From Combretum micranthum (Eukaryota; Streptophyta; Magnoliopsida; Myrtales; Combretaceae): a stretch of 64,000 nucleotides of DNA. The notes beneath the pieces were generated by a model that was not told where the DNA came from, ran no database searches, and was given only the letters and a program-made list of their open reading frames with translations. The position numbers and the translations under genes were made by a program. Location of the stretch: contig JAMXBD010002245.1 in the NCBI GenBank assembly GCA_024138025.1, positions 156,733-220,732 on the forward strand, given 5' to 3'. This document shows positions 1-13,365 of the stretch, in pieces. Within the stretch, counting starts at the first letter, position 1. Each line of letters opens with the position of its first letter.

Positions 1-900
1 GCTTAGGTCTATTGTCTTATAGATCAGATTATTCAGGTACGTAATAGTTTATTTGATTATTTTTAAGTTAGACATACTAAATGTACTTGATCAAAGATGA
101 GCTAAAATGGATTGGAATTGGCTATGCTTTTCGTCGTTGAATCTAGTCCAAGGAGCGACATTCTTGTCATGATGCAATGATACCGTAGATAGGTGCTTAA
201 ACCATATTGTCATGATGGAATGAATTTTCTCTTACCATGATGCAATGGTGATTTATGAGTGGCTAAGTGAGTAATCGATAGGGCGGATAGTATCGTGTAA
301 CATTTGCTTATTCTTAAGAGGAAATAATATGATTTAGTTCACGTTTATGGGATCGGTTGAACTAGATGATATTATGGATTATGTTAAGTCAAGTTGTGTA
401 ACGACTATTAACCTTAGATGAGATTATTACTCTATTTCTGTAGGTATAGGAGTTATAGTTCTACAGACAGCTTATAATAACCCTCTAAGCAGTTGCTATT
501 ACTCAGGACCCCCAGACTCCTAAGATTGAAATCGGAGTTTGAATACTCCAATGATGATTGACTTATATAATTAAAGATAATCAAATTATTGTTTGTTGCA
601 TTACATTTAGCCTAGGTGTGCTTGGCATTTCGTATTTGTTTGTGTTATTGCATACCGGGCCTTTGGCTCGTGATACTACCTTACAAGTGATAATGATGAT
701 GATTGCTATGATGATATGGGTTAGGGGATCGATTGGAAGCCTTTTTGGACGAGTGGGATGGTTAGGAAACTTGGATGCAAGCCAAGATGTTTTGTTTAAT
801 TATCTTAAAGACTTTCAGGAAGAAATGTATTTTTGTTATAGGCTTGTTGTAAAAGCCTTAGTGTGTATAATAAGATTTTTAATTTGTTTCTTATGCTTTA
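1..900 (-). mobile_element. Ty3/gypsy-like LTR fragment
   Basis: This segment aligns by eye with 33957-34560, the minus-strand gypsy-like LTR further on. Shared landmarks, in the same order, are TCTAGTCC, the CATGATGCAATGA motif, the GTGTAACG block, CCCTCTAAGCAG (CCCCTAAGCAG in the other copy) and a GGGC-TT-GGCTC motif near 655. The matching copy ends in GGGCGTTACA, the reverse complement of a gypsy-type LTR start, so I place both on the minus strand. The left end is cut by the window and the right end is not resolved. No gag or pol coding is visible. Confidence 0.5.
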
Positions 901-2231
901 ATTATGAATAAATCTTGTATCATTTGTAGTGTCATTAGTTTGGCACTAAAGTTATTCTAAGTTTGTAAAGTTAACCTACTCACATATTGAGTGGTATTAT
1001 GTTAATGTTATATCATGTTATCGCAGGTTTGAACAAATAGTCAATACATTTATCTTCTTTATGGATAACCTTACATATAATACTTGAGTATTTTATAATA
1101 CTTAGGCATTATCAATGGTTTGGGGATTTGGCATGTCTAATAGTGGTATTAGGCAAGCTGAGTCCTTACAATAAAATTGTGCAGTCTAGAATATTCATTT
1201 AGTAATATATATAAATAGAAGATGAAATAATTTCTTGTTTAGTACATTATTTAAAATTAATTTCTCAAATAAGGTCGAAATGAAGATAATTAACAAAATA
1301 TAGTTATAAAATCACGTGTTTAAATCAAGATATATACTTTATTACCATATACATATCGCAATTGTAAATGGTAATATGCATATATCACATTTCACACCTA
1401 CAATAATATAGCTACAGTACTAAAACACGATATCGCGGGTTTAACATGTAATTTTTATACAAAAATTTATTTTCTGTTACACAAACACAATTTTATTATG
1501 GAATTTTGATAGTTAATTTCATCTAACTTAGTAATTTCTCTATATAGAAATGGTAGACAAGTGTTAAATCCGATAGAAGATACATAAATATAGATATAAT
1601 ACGATCTATTGTTAACTTATTCTTTTAAATTTTATATGCCTCACATAACAAAACAAATGAAAATATCATATTTGGTTTGCACGTATTAAAATAGATAAGG
1701 TAGATTATAAATATTAGGGTTAATGTCAAAAATGATATCCAAACTTTTACAAAATATTCAATTACGTACATACAGAGTTCACTCAAGCACTTGAATAAAG
1801 TTTCCGCAAACTTTTTCACACCTAATTGAACTTGCTTTAGGTATGAAAAAATTCATGAAAACTATATTAAGGTATCAAAATTAGCAAAACCAAATATAAG
1901 GTATGAAAAAAGTTCGTAAAAACAATTTTCAGTTATCAGATTGTTCAAAATGAAACTTCAAATATCTTTTTGCATAAGCTGATTCCATCGGTAGAGGTTA
2001 GCTCCCTAGAAACCAAAGAGGGGGGCCGGCTGGTGGTGCTTGGCCTAGCCACTCTGATGTTAAGGGAGTATTCACTTAAGCCCTGAAAATTCCCTCTCCT
2101 TCCCCCTAGAGGAAGGGCCATTTATAGTTCATGGTCATACTAGAATGGGGTTTACCAAATCTTTTCTATTAGGGCGAATCTCTAAAAATACACTAGGAAT
2201 ACTGAAGAGGGGGGATGGTGAATGGAGTATT
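901..2231. other. Intergenic, no gene seen
   Basis: AT-rich sequence with no supportable gene. Around 1841-1920 the phrase AGGTATGAAAAAA occurs twice. Positions 1985-2230 are clearly richer in G and C than the surroundings and look like part of an unidentified element or an old transcript, with no open frame worth calling. Confidence 0.5.
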
Positions 2232-3528
2232 TGTCCTAAATGCCCAAAAAAATTAATTATAACAGATTAAGAAATAAATTAATTTGCAGCAGATCAATAA
2301 TCAACATATATGATATGTAAATTAAAGAGATAGGGATAGCAAAAATCAAGCTAATTTTTAAAGTGGAGTTCGACCCTCTTTCTACTCTCTACGGTCTACC
2401 AGGTTCCTCAATCCAGGTCTTCACCACCACTTGTATTAATTTCAAAAATTAGCTCAAGATGAGCAATTACACCACTCTAAAAATAAAATATTTCCTCTCT
2501 CTATAGATACTCTTAAATGAATAGCAATAAACAAGAACAGATTACTAGAGTGTATTTTCTCTCTCTTGATTTGCAAATTTTTATACAAGAGAACAAGAAA
2601 AATAAATAATCTGTTTGACAGCAATAAAGAGCTCATTAATGATTTTGGCACTTCTTTATTCTCTTCACATTTTGATCTCCACTAGTATATAAACAACATT
2701 TGAATTTAGAAGTCCATTAGAAACAACGTTTATAATTTGTCAAACATTTAATGTGTTTCAATGGCTCTTTCTTGCCACATCAGCTTCAGTCTTTAAGCCG
2801 TCACACCCTAAATATTGTCACGCCTCAAGTTTGCCCTCAACAGCCTTCTTACACGAGCACTTCATTGAACTTTAAATTTGAACTATCGCCCTAAACTTGG
2901 ATACATTGAGGCTTCGATGCAACCCTCGACCAAATTGTGAGACTTTTATCTTTGTCGAGCCTTGGTTTTGAGCTGGTCGCACCCTAACTCTTCAGCCTAT
3001 CGAGCCTTCGACGTAACCCTTGACAAGTCTGTTTACTTCTTTAACTTGTCACGCATCAGACTTAAACTTGTCAAGCCTTGCTTACTTGGCTTGTCTAGGC
3101 CTTGACCAACCCCTCGACCATTAATTCTTCATATTTGAGCTTGTTGAGCTTTGGCCTTAGCTTTGTTGTGCCTTAACTCTTGATTGTTTAGCCCTCGACT
3201 AATCCTTTGACCTCTAATTTGTCACTTTTGAATTTGTCAAGCTTTTGGTCACGCCTTGTTCTTTGACAGGTATTGTTCCTGCTAAAAACTACAGCAAACA
3301 CCACAAAGATGCACCAAAAGCATACACACACACATATGACTAAACTAATTAATGTAGTTTACAACAATTAAAATAGTTATTCACGTATTATATTGTCTCA
3401 TCAAAATCCATATTGAACACTCAAGTTCAACAATCTCTCCCTTTTTGATGAGGACAATTTATGCACGATTAACTTAGATTCAGCATACTCCCCCTCAATT
3501 GAGTATATAGGTTTCAAAGAAATTTTCT
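2232..3528 (-). mobile_element. Copia-type LTR plus end of internal region
   Basis: Read on the minus strand, 3433-3528 carries a purine-rich tract with GAGGGGGAGTATGC and then CTCATCAAAAAGGGAGAGA. This is the usual end of the internal region of SIRE/Tork-like Copia elements. It is followed directly by TGTTGAACTTGAGTG at 3432, taken as the LTR start. The LTR then runs down to about 2232, where the plus strand reads TGTCC, the complement of an ACA end. The internal region is cut off at about 3528, exactly where the D1 segmental duplication begins. The LTR 3' end and any target-site duplication are not secure. Confidence 0.55.
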
Positions 3529-4263
3529 CAAGTGAAGACTTCACTCCCCATTTTATAAAAGCTAAGATAAGCTGCTGCTAGAGAAGAAGCACATCCCTTC
3601 CTATCATTTAATTTCTATCTTGCTATAGTAGGCTAGCAAGCCTCTAGAAAGGTTGCTCTTGGCATCTAAAATCACCTCTTTTTTCTCTTTGCTGGTACAA
3701 TAAATCCCCTCTTTTTTTCAAAACTTTTAAAATGGTCCTTTGTCTCTCTAACTACTCTCCTTCTCACTCTAAGCTCCTACCGTTGTCCTTTTTTGACTCA
3801 ACCTAACACTTCAAACCCAAACACACAAAGCAACCCAAGTAGAAACCACCTTCACCAAAAATAAAAAATAGAAAATGCCAATCATCAAAAATAGAAGATT
3901 ACCTAAGCAAAACCACCTTCACTAGCCGCATGATGACATCAACTAACACGGACCCACATTTTACCCAAACCATCCTTCACTAAACACCACTACTTTAATC
4001 ATATCTATTTCTAGTACATCACCATAATGCCAACATACCTCTTCTCCCATACGTTTATGGTAGAAGTTACAAACATAGGAGAAGATCATGTGCATATGGA
4101 AAAAATTAACTGGGTTGGTCATCTTTAGTTCTAATGCTTTATGTGACTCACTTATTTAAACGTTTGTACCTTTTTTTAACTTTTGCAAAAGTTGATGCCT
4201 GAAATGAACTTAGCTTCAAATGTTAGTGCCTTCTATTGTAATTTTTTCAATTTGCAAAATGAA

Positions 4264-4810
4264 AAAAACAAAAGACACATCGAGGTATTGTATGAATTGA
4301 CACATGAGCATGTTGAAGGGCTCAAGGCATTGAGTTGTCTATGTAATAAAGGTATTTTCACGAGACTTGAGTCAATTCTTATAGTAATATGTGCAGGATT
4401 TTCAATTGAAAATAAAGACAATATGTATCCCTATGTTATCCTTACCTACTGCAATAAGGAGAGCTATGGTGGATAGAAACAATCGTCATTCAAGAAGGTT
4501 TATTGGTGGTTAAGGATGTGTTTTAGATCCAACCTTATTAATTTACCCTTGAGGACAAGGGTTTTTGAAGGGATGGAAAATGTTGTAGGGTAAATATTAT
4601 AAAATTTATAATTTTTAATTAGTTAATTAGTATTTAAAAATATTATAAGAAAATAAGAAAAAAAAAATAGAAAAAATAGTATGTGCTAGCACATGTTATA
4701 AACTTCTAGCACTTTCTAGTATTTTTGGGCATGGGGAGGCTCACATATTTTTGTATATATACACTATCATCAATGAAAAATATAGAAGGAAAATATTATC
4801 CCCAATTTTG
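4264..4810 (+). mobile_element. Retroelement 3' remnant with small LTR (copy a)
   Basis: An open frame ends at 4476 (last residues KESYGG) and is conserved in copy b at 57028-57216. About 80 bp later a frame reads LEDKGF, then TGTAGGGTAAATATTATA at about 4587 begins an AT-rich block. That block contains a TATATATA motif near 4756 and ends near ATTATCCCC at about 4805. The arrangement resembles the end of a gypsy pol gene followed by a short LTR. The pol identity is inference; the copy-to-copy conservation is seen directly. Confidence 0.35.
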
Positions 4811-7198
4811 ATATTGTTAGGTTATGCATTCATATTGCAATCTAGTTGTTGTATTCGATAAATTCCTTGCTTTGTATTCAAAGAAAACCTCATTCGTAAT
4901 CCACCACTCTTCATATAATCAGTGAACATATATGAATAGAATGGGTAGAATATAATGGAATGGAATGAGTAATTGATTCATTTCCTATGACGTATTCAAC
5001 ATGGAATGAAATTGCGATTCGGGTTCTATTTTTATTTTTGTAATGAGATGCATTTTTAAAAACTGAAATCATAATTTTCAAGAATGAATCATTCCGGCTT
5101 TTAGGGAGAATTTGATTCCGCTTTCAAGAAAATGAAATCACAATTGGTCATATAGAGTTTTAGTCGTTGTAAATCATAATAATATCATTGTAATATCAGT
5201 TGTCTTGTATGGAGCGATATCTATCAAATATGATCAGAAGATAACATATCAAATTCAAGAAATATATTTTCATAAATAGAAGATTTCTGAGTTGTTAGCA
5301 TCTTTCAAATTCACGTCCAGGCTTGGAAAGTATCCGCAAAGAACTTCAAATTTTTTTTTCGAAAACATCTCTATCATTCGAACATATCCAATATGATTAA
5401 AATTTAAAGATTCTTTAAAAATTAATTAACTCGATTTTATAAAAAATGTAATAAAATTTAATACCCTTTAAATATTTATCAAATAAAACATTAAATTTAT
5501 TTCCCAAATATATTTAACCAATAGAATAAGGTCTCCATTAAGGAGCTTGAGAACGAACATACATGCACACACACATATAGACATACATAAAGTCTATTCG
5601 TTCAGGCCAGAACGTGATTTAACATTTTGACTTTCGTCTCTACTTTTTAACATTTAAAAATTGTGAACTTTTTTCAGACAAATATATTTAGCATTTTGTT
5701 CCCATTTATACTTTGTAATTCCTATATACTTGACAATCATAGGAGAAAATATATTTTATATTTTTGTTATCATCAAAACACATTGAGAGATTCTAATAGA
5801 AATCTGTGAAGCTTAGATTTTTTTAAATTTTAATAATTTAGTATTTTATTTATTTATTTATTGATCTTTGCAACTTAGTGTATCTTCATTAACAAAAAAG
5901 GTAACAATCGTTACATATTTGTATATATGATTCAATTTCATCTTCATTAATGATAATGATCACAATTACTTTTCTGTCCTTGAAAAATATAATATCAATT
6001 CTATTCTATTTTATACTGTATCTAAATAAATGAATAAATTTATTATTCCACAAGCATTCTTTCATTCCATTCCATCCATCCCATTCTATCTTATTTCATT
6101 TCGAATGATACATGCCTATCAAACATAACCTATACTCATGGAATTAGAATGGAATAGACTAGATGTTTACTAAAAATATCCTAATTAATAAATGGGATAA
6201 TAAATATGTAAGAGATAAAAATGTAATTATATTAATTAATATTGATGAGGGAGAAAAGTAACTGCACTCCCAAGGCTTCCCATTCAAACCCGAAATGCCA
6301 TTCCAATTTTTAAAAGTATGTCAAAACATAAAAATGAGAATAAAACTCCAGTCCCACGTCAAAAATGGTTCAACTTCCAGTGTACTGGGAAATAAAGCCC
6401 CTTATAATGCGTTTCCCTTCCCGCACCAGAACAAGTGCAATAACCCCGAAGCAAAAATTCTCTCTCTAAGACATGGAGAGATATTGAAAGACTGCATATA
6501 TATTTGTTTTATAAGGAATTGTTAATCCAGAGATTAGGTTTCGAAACAAAATTACCAGAAAACTTTTTAATAAAAGCAATCAAAGATCAATTACATGAAC
6601 AACAATATTGTAATCAATGGAATCGTAAAAATCCCCATCATCATAATGTATTCGATAAATTACACAACAGCAATAACAACGTGATAGTTATTATAACAAA
6701 AACAGGAATCTTCATCATTGTTATTGTTGTTCTTGCTATAATTATTTTTGTTATTAATTTTTAAAATTTTTATAATTGGTATTTGGTAATAAAAGTGTAA
6801 GTTATTTTATCAATTTTTACAATAGAAAACATATAACATATAATTTGAATTTGTAAATTGTTATCCTAATGTGTGTTTCTTCTTATATTAAAGTCGCAGG
6901 CATGTTGTTTGAATAGATTCTCGAGTGTGATCAGGTGGTGTTTATTTACATCTAATCATGTAAGTATCAAGTAGATTTATAAGCATAATTGACAACCCAT
7001 AACTATATGTCAGACGTAAATATGGAATAACCAACTTAAGAATTCTAAGACCTTGTTTAAAAAATTATACAAGGGGTCTAATTTTTTACTTCTTACGCAA
7101 AGAAGAAACTAATTAAATTTGCCAAATATGCGTTTAAGTACATGTATTTGTGCGTGCTTATTAAAATTTTTTATACTCCCTCTTCCCTTTTTTCTTTC

Positions 7199-7700
7199 TC
7201 TTTTTTTTTTTTTTTTTTACCATAGCAGAAGCTATTTAATAAGTCAATTCATGCAGTTTTTTTTTTTTTTTTTAACTATAATCGCAGGTTAAAATACTTA
7301 ATATACTCGCTATTAATATTTAAGGGTTAGATAATATCCGTAGAAACTCTGGACCTTTTATGGAAAGAAAGAACTAAATTTGTGAAGCATGTATTTGAGG
7401 GCTTAGGTAAGTTGAACTTCATACCATGTCCGCATGCTAATTGCAATACGTGACACATCCAGCAATTGCACGTAAATGAATGCCCCAGAATGAGAAAAAA
7501 ACTTATAAATCCGAACCCTTACATACTTCTTCGCAATAAAAAGAAAAAGAAAATACAAGTTAGAGGCTCCTTCAGTAGACATCTCTCAGAGTGGATCCGA
7601 ACTGCAACCCAACCCAAACAGGCCAGGGCGGATCCAGCCATGAACCAACCCAGTGGGGAGGGTTTGACCCTCCAAAGCGGACCTGCCGTGGCATGATCTG
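7199..7700. other. Copy-specific insert with possible hAT-like end
   Basis: This stretch is missing from the duplicate at 59300-59520. It includes two long T tracts (about 7201-7218 and 7259-7273). Near 7623 it holds CCAGGGCGGATCCAGCCAT, which resembles the CAGGGGCGGATCCAG ends common in plant hAT-like and MITE elements. I see no opposite end and no target-site duplication. The insert abuts the 3' end of the F-box relic, whose lost stop codon now reads into it. Confidence 0.3.
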
Positions 7701-7707
7701 ACGCATG

Positions 7708-8925
7708 GTATATCCTTGAAAGAGAAGGCACAATCCAAATTGCTAGTGGCATGTGTCTATGAGAAGAATCAAGCTCGTAATGACGCCCAAAACTTTGATT
7801 TTCAAGATGAAAAACACCAACGTCGTAAGATCCACATGCTCTATGCGAAGGAGGGAGCCCTCTATGATCTGTATAATAGATACTATTTTCTTTGTATCCA
7901 ACAATCTCACTAACATCAATTGTCATAGAATGATTACCATCTCCCAAAAATAAAGCATCCCTACCTATTGTATCGATTTCAATCCACGTGTTCGATTGTG
8001 TTTCATGTTAACCAATATCAACTTGCTTGAACACTTAAAACTTGAGGTAACCCAACCATTTATATCTTTCCTTAAGATCCTTGCAATGCAAACTAAATCT
8101 CCATTTGATAATTCTACAAGATACTTAAAGCCATCCATTAATCTATATTTTGGAATAACCATACTTGTTTTGTATGACTTAACAAAGACAACCTTTTCAA
8201 CAGTTTCAGTATTCACACCATTGGTAATTTTCTCAGTGAATTCCATCTTTCTCTCGAGATGTGTCGTAACCATAATCTTCCACACACCCATAAACCAATC
8301 TATCACATAAAAAGCCCTTTTATAATAAATAAAATCATTGAAGTACTGATAATATGGATAATCTTCGATCCATGTCCAACATTTATCTCCCACCTTAAAA
8401 ATTACTAAATGGTACTTAGGTTAAGGCCACATATTACTAGCACCTCATAATTATTAGGATATAAAGATGGGTTGCACGATAAGACGGCTTTACTCAAAGA
8501 AGAAGCATAAGAAGAATCAATGCATTGTATAGCACCAACATCATAGCTAGGTTCGACAGGTGGAAGACTAATAATCTCACCATTTATAAATGGATTCATC
8601 GTGATAAAACTTGTTCTAGTACTAAAGAATAACCAGCCATGAGAAGAACCCACACATCTTAAATTGCAAGGCAAACTTACTCGAAAATTCAAGTATTTGT
8701 TGCTGGCAACGTTTTAAAAACCATGATTTTTTTTTTTTTTTTTACTTCCATCTTGGATTGGAACTAGTTGAAATGGTACGTTATGAATCTGAGATTTTAT
8801 TCGTTGATTAATCTGCCTTTTCGAAACGTCATGCCATGACTTGCAGACCACACTAAAGTGGAGATAGTTTAGATGCAGAGGCAACTGCTTGACAACCAAA
8901 GTAAGGAGATCCGAATCCAATAATG
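7708..8925 (-). pseudogene. F-box/DUF295 (KIB1-4 type) pseudogene, copy a
   Basis: Related to plant F-box proteins that carry a DUF295 beta-propeller-like domain; family members act as substrate adaptors of SCF ubiquitin ligases. Visible in order: F-box remnant (LHFSVVCKSWHDVS, about 8830), the SHGWLFFSTR and NPFINGEIISLPPV blocks, CWTWIEDY, GVWKIM, YRLMDGFKYLVELSNGDLV and, at the end, IYYTDH and DVGVFHLE. Lesions against copy b: TAC to TAA at 8714-8716, a one-base deletion near 8420, another near 8050, and loss of the stop (TAA to TAC at 7708-7710), so the frame runs into foreign DNA. A run of about 20 A on the coding strand follows the F-box. No ATG is in frame upstream. Identification is firm; function is lost. 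Confidence 0.85.
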
Positions 8926-10439
8926 AAATAGATAAAATAAATAATGAGTTATGTATGAATTTATATATTATTTTGAAATTAGTTTTTTATTTAGATAATA
9001 AGCTTATTTATTAAGCCTATTCATGAGCCTAGATTGAAGTTTAAGCTTGGCTCATTTAAATAAATGAGCTTTATTTTAAACTCAAGATCAGCTCGTCTAT
9101 AAAATTAATTTGAGATGACCTGAGTCAAACTTAAAGCTAACGAATTCAAGTATCTCACAAATATTGTTTACTACCCTACCTATCACATTATTATTTGTTA
9201 ATTTTAGGATCAAATAATATTTTACAAAGGGTTCATGCTTTTTTTTTTTTTTTCCTTTATGTATTTTGATTGTTACTTTCTATTTCAATTGGATGGCTTT
9301 TTACTATAGGTCAAATTGTGTTGTATATTTTGAAAACGCATATTTAGGAAATATTGATTCTATTATTATATTATAAAGGTCACACCAATTATTTAACTCC
9401 ACAACCACATGATTCTTAATAGATTACCATAAAAAGTTTCATATACAAGCTAAGGGAGAGAGGTTTCAAAATTAATCCAATAATATTATTAACACATTTC
9501 GAGACATTTTATTTATCCGTATTCTTAAGTTTAATGTGGTATAACATTTTGTTTTCTTAATTTTTTTTAGCCATTGTGCACTAATGTATTCCCTATTTAC
9601 ACAAGTTCGTTGGCAACAATTTTTGTACATAGTTAAAAATTTCACCCTGTACAACTGTTCATCTAGTTTGCATTGATTTTATTTCTAAGTTATCTTTTAT
9701 TTATTGAGCAGTGTAGGTTTAAGATCATATTTTATTAAACTAAAACACTTTACCATGTGATATAGGCATGCTGTATAGTTTCTAGACAATTAGATCTAGA
9801 AATTCAGGTTATAAAATTGATAAATTTTTAAATTTTATTATATTAGTTCAGCATGTTGCAGTTTTTCCATTCGGATCAATATTATTCCAAGCAATATTAA
9901 TGATGAGAAATTTTATATGGTGACACATTAAAATTGTTTTGAACATATATAGACCCTCCAACGTGCTATTATTATAAAAATATACAAGCTTTTTAATGCA
10001 TGTAAAGAAAATACATGCCCCATGATACATGAACTTACGGTTAGATAGGAACAAATATATGCCCTTCTTTTGTAAATTTCGTAGCATTATTTACACAGTA
10101 GATTGTGATAACATTTGAACAAAAAAAGACCGTAAGAGACTCAAGTTTTATTTTATGAAGGGAAAAAAAAAAAGAACCATGAAGTTGAAGATTTATAAAA
10201 TGTTACAAAGGGATTGAATTGAGCGAAAAAAAGTGGTCAATGGCAAAAAAAAAAAAAAAAAAAAAAAAGTGGTTAAACATAAGAAATATAGAGATGATGA
10301 TATTATTAGGTACAAAATATTGAAGAAGATGTATATATACGTAGATTGTAGCCTGGTAGCATTGTCATTGGTCTTCTAAATTGGATGTACCAAAATCGAA
10401 TCCTTTATTTTTGTTATAATAGCACACACAAAAAGTAAA
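8926..10439. other. Intergenic, no gene seen
   Basis: AT-rich, with homopolymers (T run at 9240-9253, A run at about 10243-10268). Around 9010-9110 the phrases GAGCCTAGATTGAAG and GCTCATTTAAATAAATGAGC recur in a way typical of small transposon debris. The perfect short palindrome near 9050 is the only structure I would note. Confidence 0.5.
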
Positions 10440-11271
10440 TCAATAAATACATGGATTGGTAGTCAAATATGTAACAAAAAATTTCAAACAATTGGAAAAA
10501 AAAAATTAAACGAATCAACATTATCTATAGACTATATCCTGACACTTAGTTTATATCAATTGTTTTGAAACATAAGCTTACAAATCTTACATAGTTGTAC
10601 ATGTAAAGAAAATCATAAAATAAAAAAAAAGAGGAGAATACAAACGTTATGATCTTATGCAAGCATCAATGGGAGTAACTCTTTGGTTAAAGAAAACGCA
10701 AATGTGTTTGCTCAAATTTTGGAGCTTAAAAGTAATAAAATATAAAAAAATAAAATAGGATGGTACTTTCTTAGCAAAAGGAGTTGATATGTGCATACTT
10801 TGAAAATCAATCCAAATAACCAACCAAAAGGAGAATAAAAGGAGTGACAAGAATATGCTTAGTACTTCTATGGTACATTTGGTTTATTGAAATGGAATGA
10901 GGCTGGAAAAGAATTGCAATTTCATAATTTATCATTATAGGTATATTTAAATGAATTATACATTTTGGTCAGGAATAACCATTCTTCCAATAAAAGAAAA
11001 GAATGAAGATTTCTTGTCTATTCTGCATTATAATAACTTTTCTCCATCTATAGTGAAGGACATTAGCCTAGCTTATAATTAATTATAGAAATATACGAAA
11101 ATCCATTTGAATAGTGCTTATAAAATCTCATATAAGATGAACCAAAGGTAATATGATGTCAGAATAAGAAAGAAACACACTTAAAGATTGTAATAATGTG
11201 ATTATAAAACTACATGATGATTTCAAGAAATGGGTCTTCAAATTACACATAAGAGAAGGAGTTTTGTTGAT

Positions 11272-11298
11272 AATATATATATATATATATATATATAA
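11272..11298. repeat. (AT)n microsatellite
   Basis: Uninterrupted AT dinucleotide run, absent from the D2b duplicate. Confidence 0.9.
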
Positions 11299-11469
11299 TA
11301 TCAAAGTAAGATACTAGTTCAAAATTAAAAACCTTTTATTTTCCAAATTATGAAAAATCATATGCATAGAAAAAGTAAAAAGAAAAAAGTTACTATTAGT
11401 GCCAAAGTCAACACATTCTATCGAACCAATTGCTTCCAATAAGTGCACTATGTCCACTCTTTGGTACTC

Positions 11470-12575
11470 AAATGTTGAGGCAAAATCAGGCTCTCCACAT
11501 ATGGAAAAGTTTTAAAAAGCTAATGGTGTTTTTGTGGTAATGCAATCCTATACGTATCCTTTAGCTTGTTGTAAACAACTATTCTCCATGGGAAACTTAA
11601 CACGACTTCATCTCGAGATACGTAGAAAAGGTTTGCAAACAACAGCTCCCTTCAACTTTAATCTCTTTAAGAAGTACAAAAGTGAACTGTTTAAGCCAGG
11701 ATTCTGTCCCACCATCCTCATTCATTCTCCATATATCAATATAAGAACCATCTCGATAAAGTAAATAGAGATTTTTAGTTGTCACACCTAGTCTAAGATC
11801 CAAAGAGAGAGAGTTTCTTCATATCATTGGGCAGTGGAAGGTTGTGGAACATCTCTTTAGCAAAATCGAAACAGACAAGTGTCATCCTTAGAGGATTAAG
11901 CTAAAAGGCAACATTACCAACAAGCCCATAGAGATATGCACATGTCAATAATTTGATTTTATAAGCTATGTCCTAAATCCTTTTCCAAAAATTAGACATC
12001 AAAGTATAGGACCATGGTCTCGGTAGTTCATGTCCATCAAACCACTCGTGGAAATTACATATGGCAACCACCTTATAATCATTTGAAAAGGAATCAAAGC
12101 CGAATTCAAATAGAGGGAGTGTTGTATTATGCTTACAGTAATCAAAAGGAGGTAATTTCTTAATTTTTTGAATTGGTGGATTCCATAAAAAGAGAGTAAA
12201 TGGAGTGGTATAGCCTAACAAAAGCACAGTCCATTGCATGAACCCACAGGTACAATAGCTTTAATTTATGTCACGTCCAATGGTATAACATGCCATCTTG
12301 GACTAGGAGTGAAGATAAAATCTTTGGAATGCAACAATGACTAGAGAGATAAAGAGAGTACTTGAGTCCTAATGATGTTAGGAAATAGCAAATGGTATCG
12401 TGAATGATTGTAATCCATTGAAGATGTGTGATCTAAGTGCTTTCTAATAAAAGATGCTCTAGAGATTAAGATCTCCATTGCTTGCAGACACATTTCAAAC
12501 CCAACAAAGTCTTCACGTTTGTCCAAGAGAGTATTTCAATGATAATTTCTTGTGGAATGTAACCTATCAAAAATT
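11470..12575 (-). pseudogene. F-box/FBA-domain pseudogene, copy a
   Basis: Paralogue of the relic at 19285-20385. The F-box is visible at about 12465-12550 (PQEIIIEILSW, KTLLGLKCVCKQWRS). It is followed by SFIRKHLDHTSSMD, the F-box-associated domain (LFLWNPPIQKIKKLPPF, FGFDSFSNDYKVVAICNF) and, near the end, TKNLYLLYRDGSYIDIWRM. A one-base deletion near 12471 separates the F-box from the rest. The frame is lost again between 11804 and 11972, and the last part stops early at 11597. The codon expected to be the start reads ATA, not ATG. Family members are SCF adaptors; this copy cannot make a full protein as read. Confidence 0.8.
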
Positions 12576-13249
12576 AGGACGAAACATGTTTAAATAAAAG
12601 AAAAGGTAGAAGAACTAAATATATAACTATTCCATAGCTAGTATTTACATGAAAACATATCATGGTCAATCTAAGACCACCATAACTAAAGAAAGGTTTC
12701 AATAATACGAACAGAGTATATGAACTAACAAGTAATATATAAGTATTAGTAAAATTTTGATATGTGGATAAATTTTTAAAAAATAATACAAGTAAGGTTT
12801 TAAAAGATGCATTTAGATTCTGCAACTCCAACACATGGACCACAAAACATCATACTTTATAAAAAAAAAAATGAAATGTTTCAATTGTACTAATACGTCA
12901 TAAATATTGATTAGTGACATATAATTATAGAAAAAACTTTCTCCACATGAATAATTTGCATTATTTCCATCAATTGGTATATTGGTATTGTCTGTCATGC
13001 ATGCCATGGGCACATCATTTTTTCAATTTATCCGCTTATTTTTACTGTGAATAAAAGAACAGCTCCGGTGGCTAAAATAACAAGAGAATATAATAATCAA
13101 CTATCACTCTATCCAATACCTAGTTAAAGCCCTAGTTAATCACCCCGAACGCCACATAGTGAGAAAATTTAGCAATAATAAATCCCAATTGACATACATA
13201 TAAAAAAACAGCCATTATTATATACTAACCTATGAGAATCAACCTCTTT

Positions 13250-13365
13250 GGCGGGAACATGGTTATCTCAAAGCAGTCCAAGGTTAATAAGCATTGTAGC
13301 AAATATTTCTTCTTTTGTGGAATTTCTAGGAAAGCATAAATTTTTTATCTCTTTGATTGGCCTGT
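13250..13365 (-). other. Probable upstream (5' UTR) exon region of the F-box/FBA gene
   Basis: On the minus strand this block and its duplicate at 22160-22280 keep the same order: a pyrimidine-rich stretch, a conserved core around AGCTTGG/ACCTTGG, an ATG-containing stretch and a shared ATAG/GTTAGT donor-like end (plus-strand ACTAACCTATAAGGA at about 22140-22155). The conservation outside the coding part suggests a transcribed leader exon. Whether it is translated is unclear. Confidence 0.35.

Larger units (their letters stand above)
3529..8925. repeat. Segmental duplication D1, copy a
   Basis: About 5.4 kb that matches 56259-60740 in the same orientation with high identity by eye. The match starts at AGTGAAGACTTCACTCCCC and ends at the 5' end of the F-box/DUF295 relic. 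It contains the right arm of a TIR element (about 4099-4247), a conserved 66-codon frame, a short LTR-like block and the F-box/DUF295 pseudogene. Positions 6770-7690 of this copy have no counterpart in copy b, which instead has its own 59305-59520. Those stretches are copy-specific insertions or deletions. Confidence 0.85.

Noticed and set aside
558..911. 117-codon hydrophobic frame at the left end
   Set aside because: Falls in an LTR-like repeat and starts at a non-ATG codon; no family resemblance.
6504..6764. 86-codon frame with hydrophobic end
   Set aside because: Not kept in the D1b copy, where the region is deleted and shifted; low-complexity AT-rich sequence.
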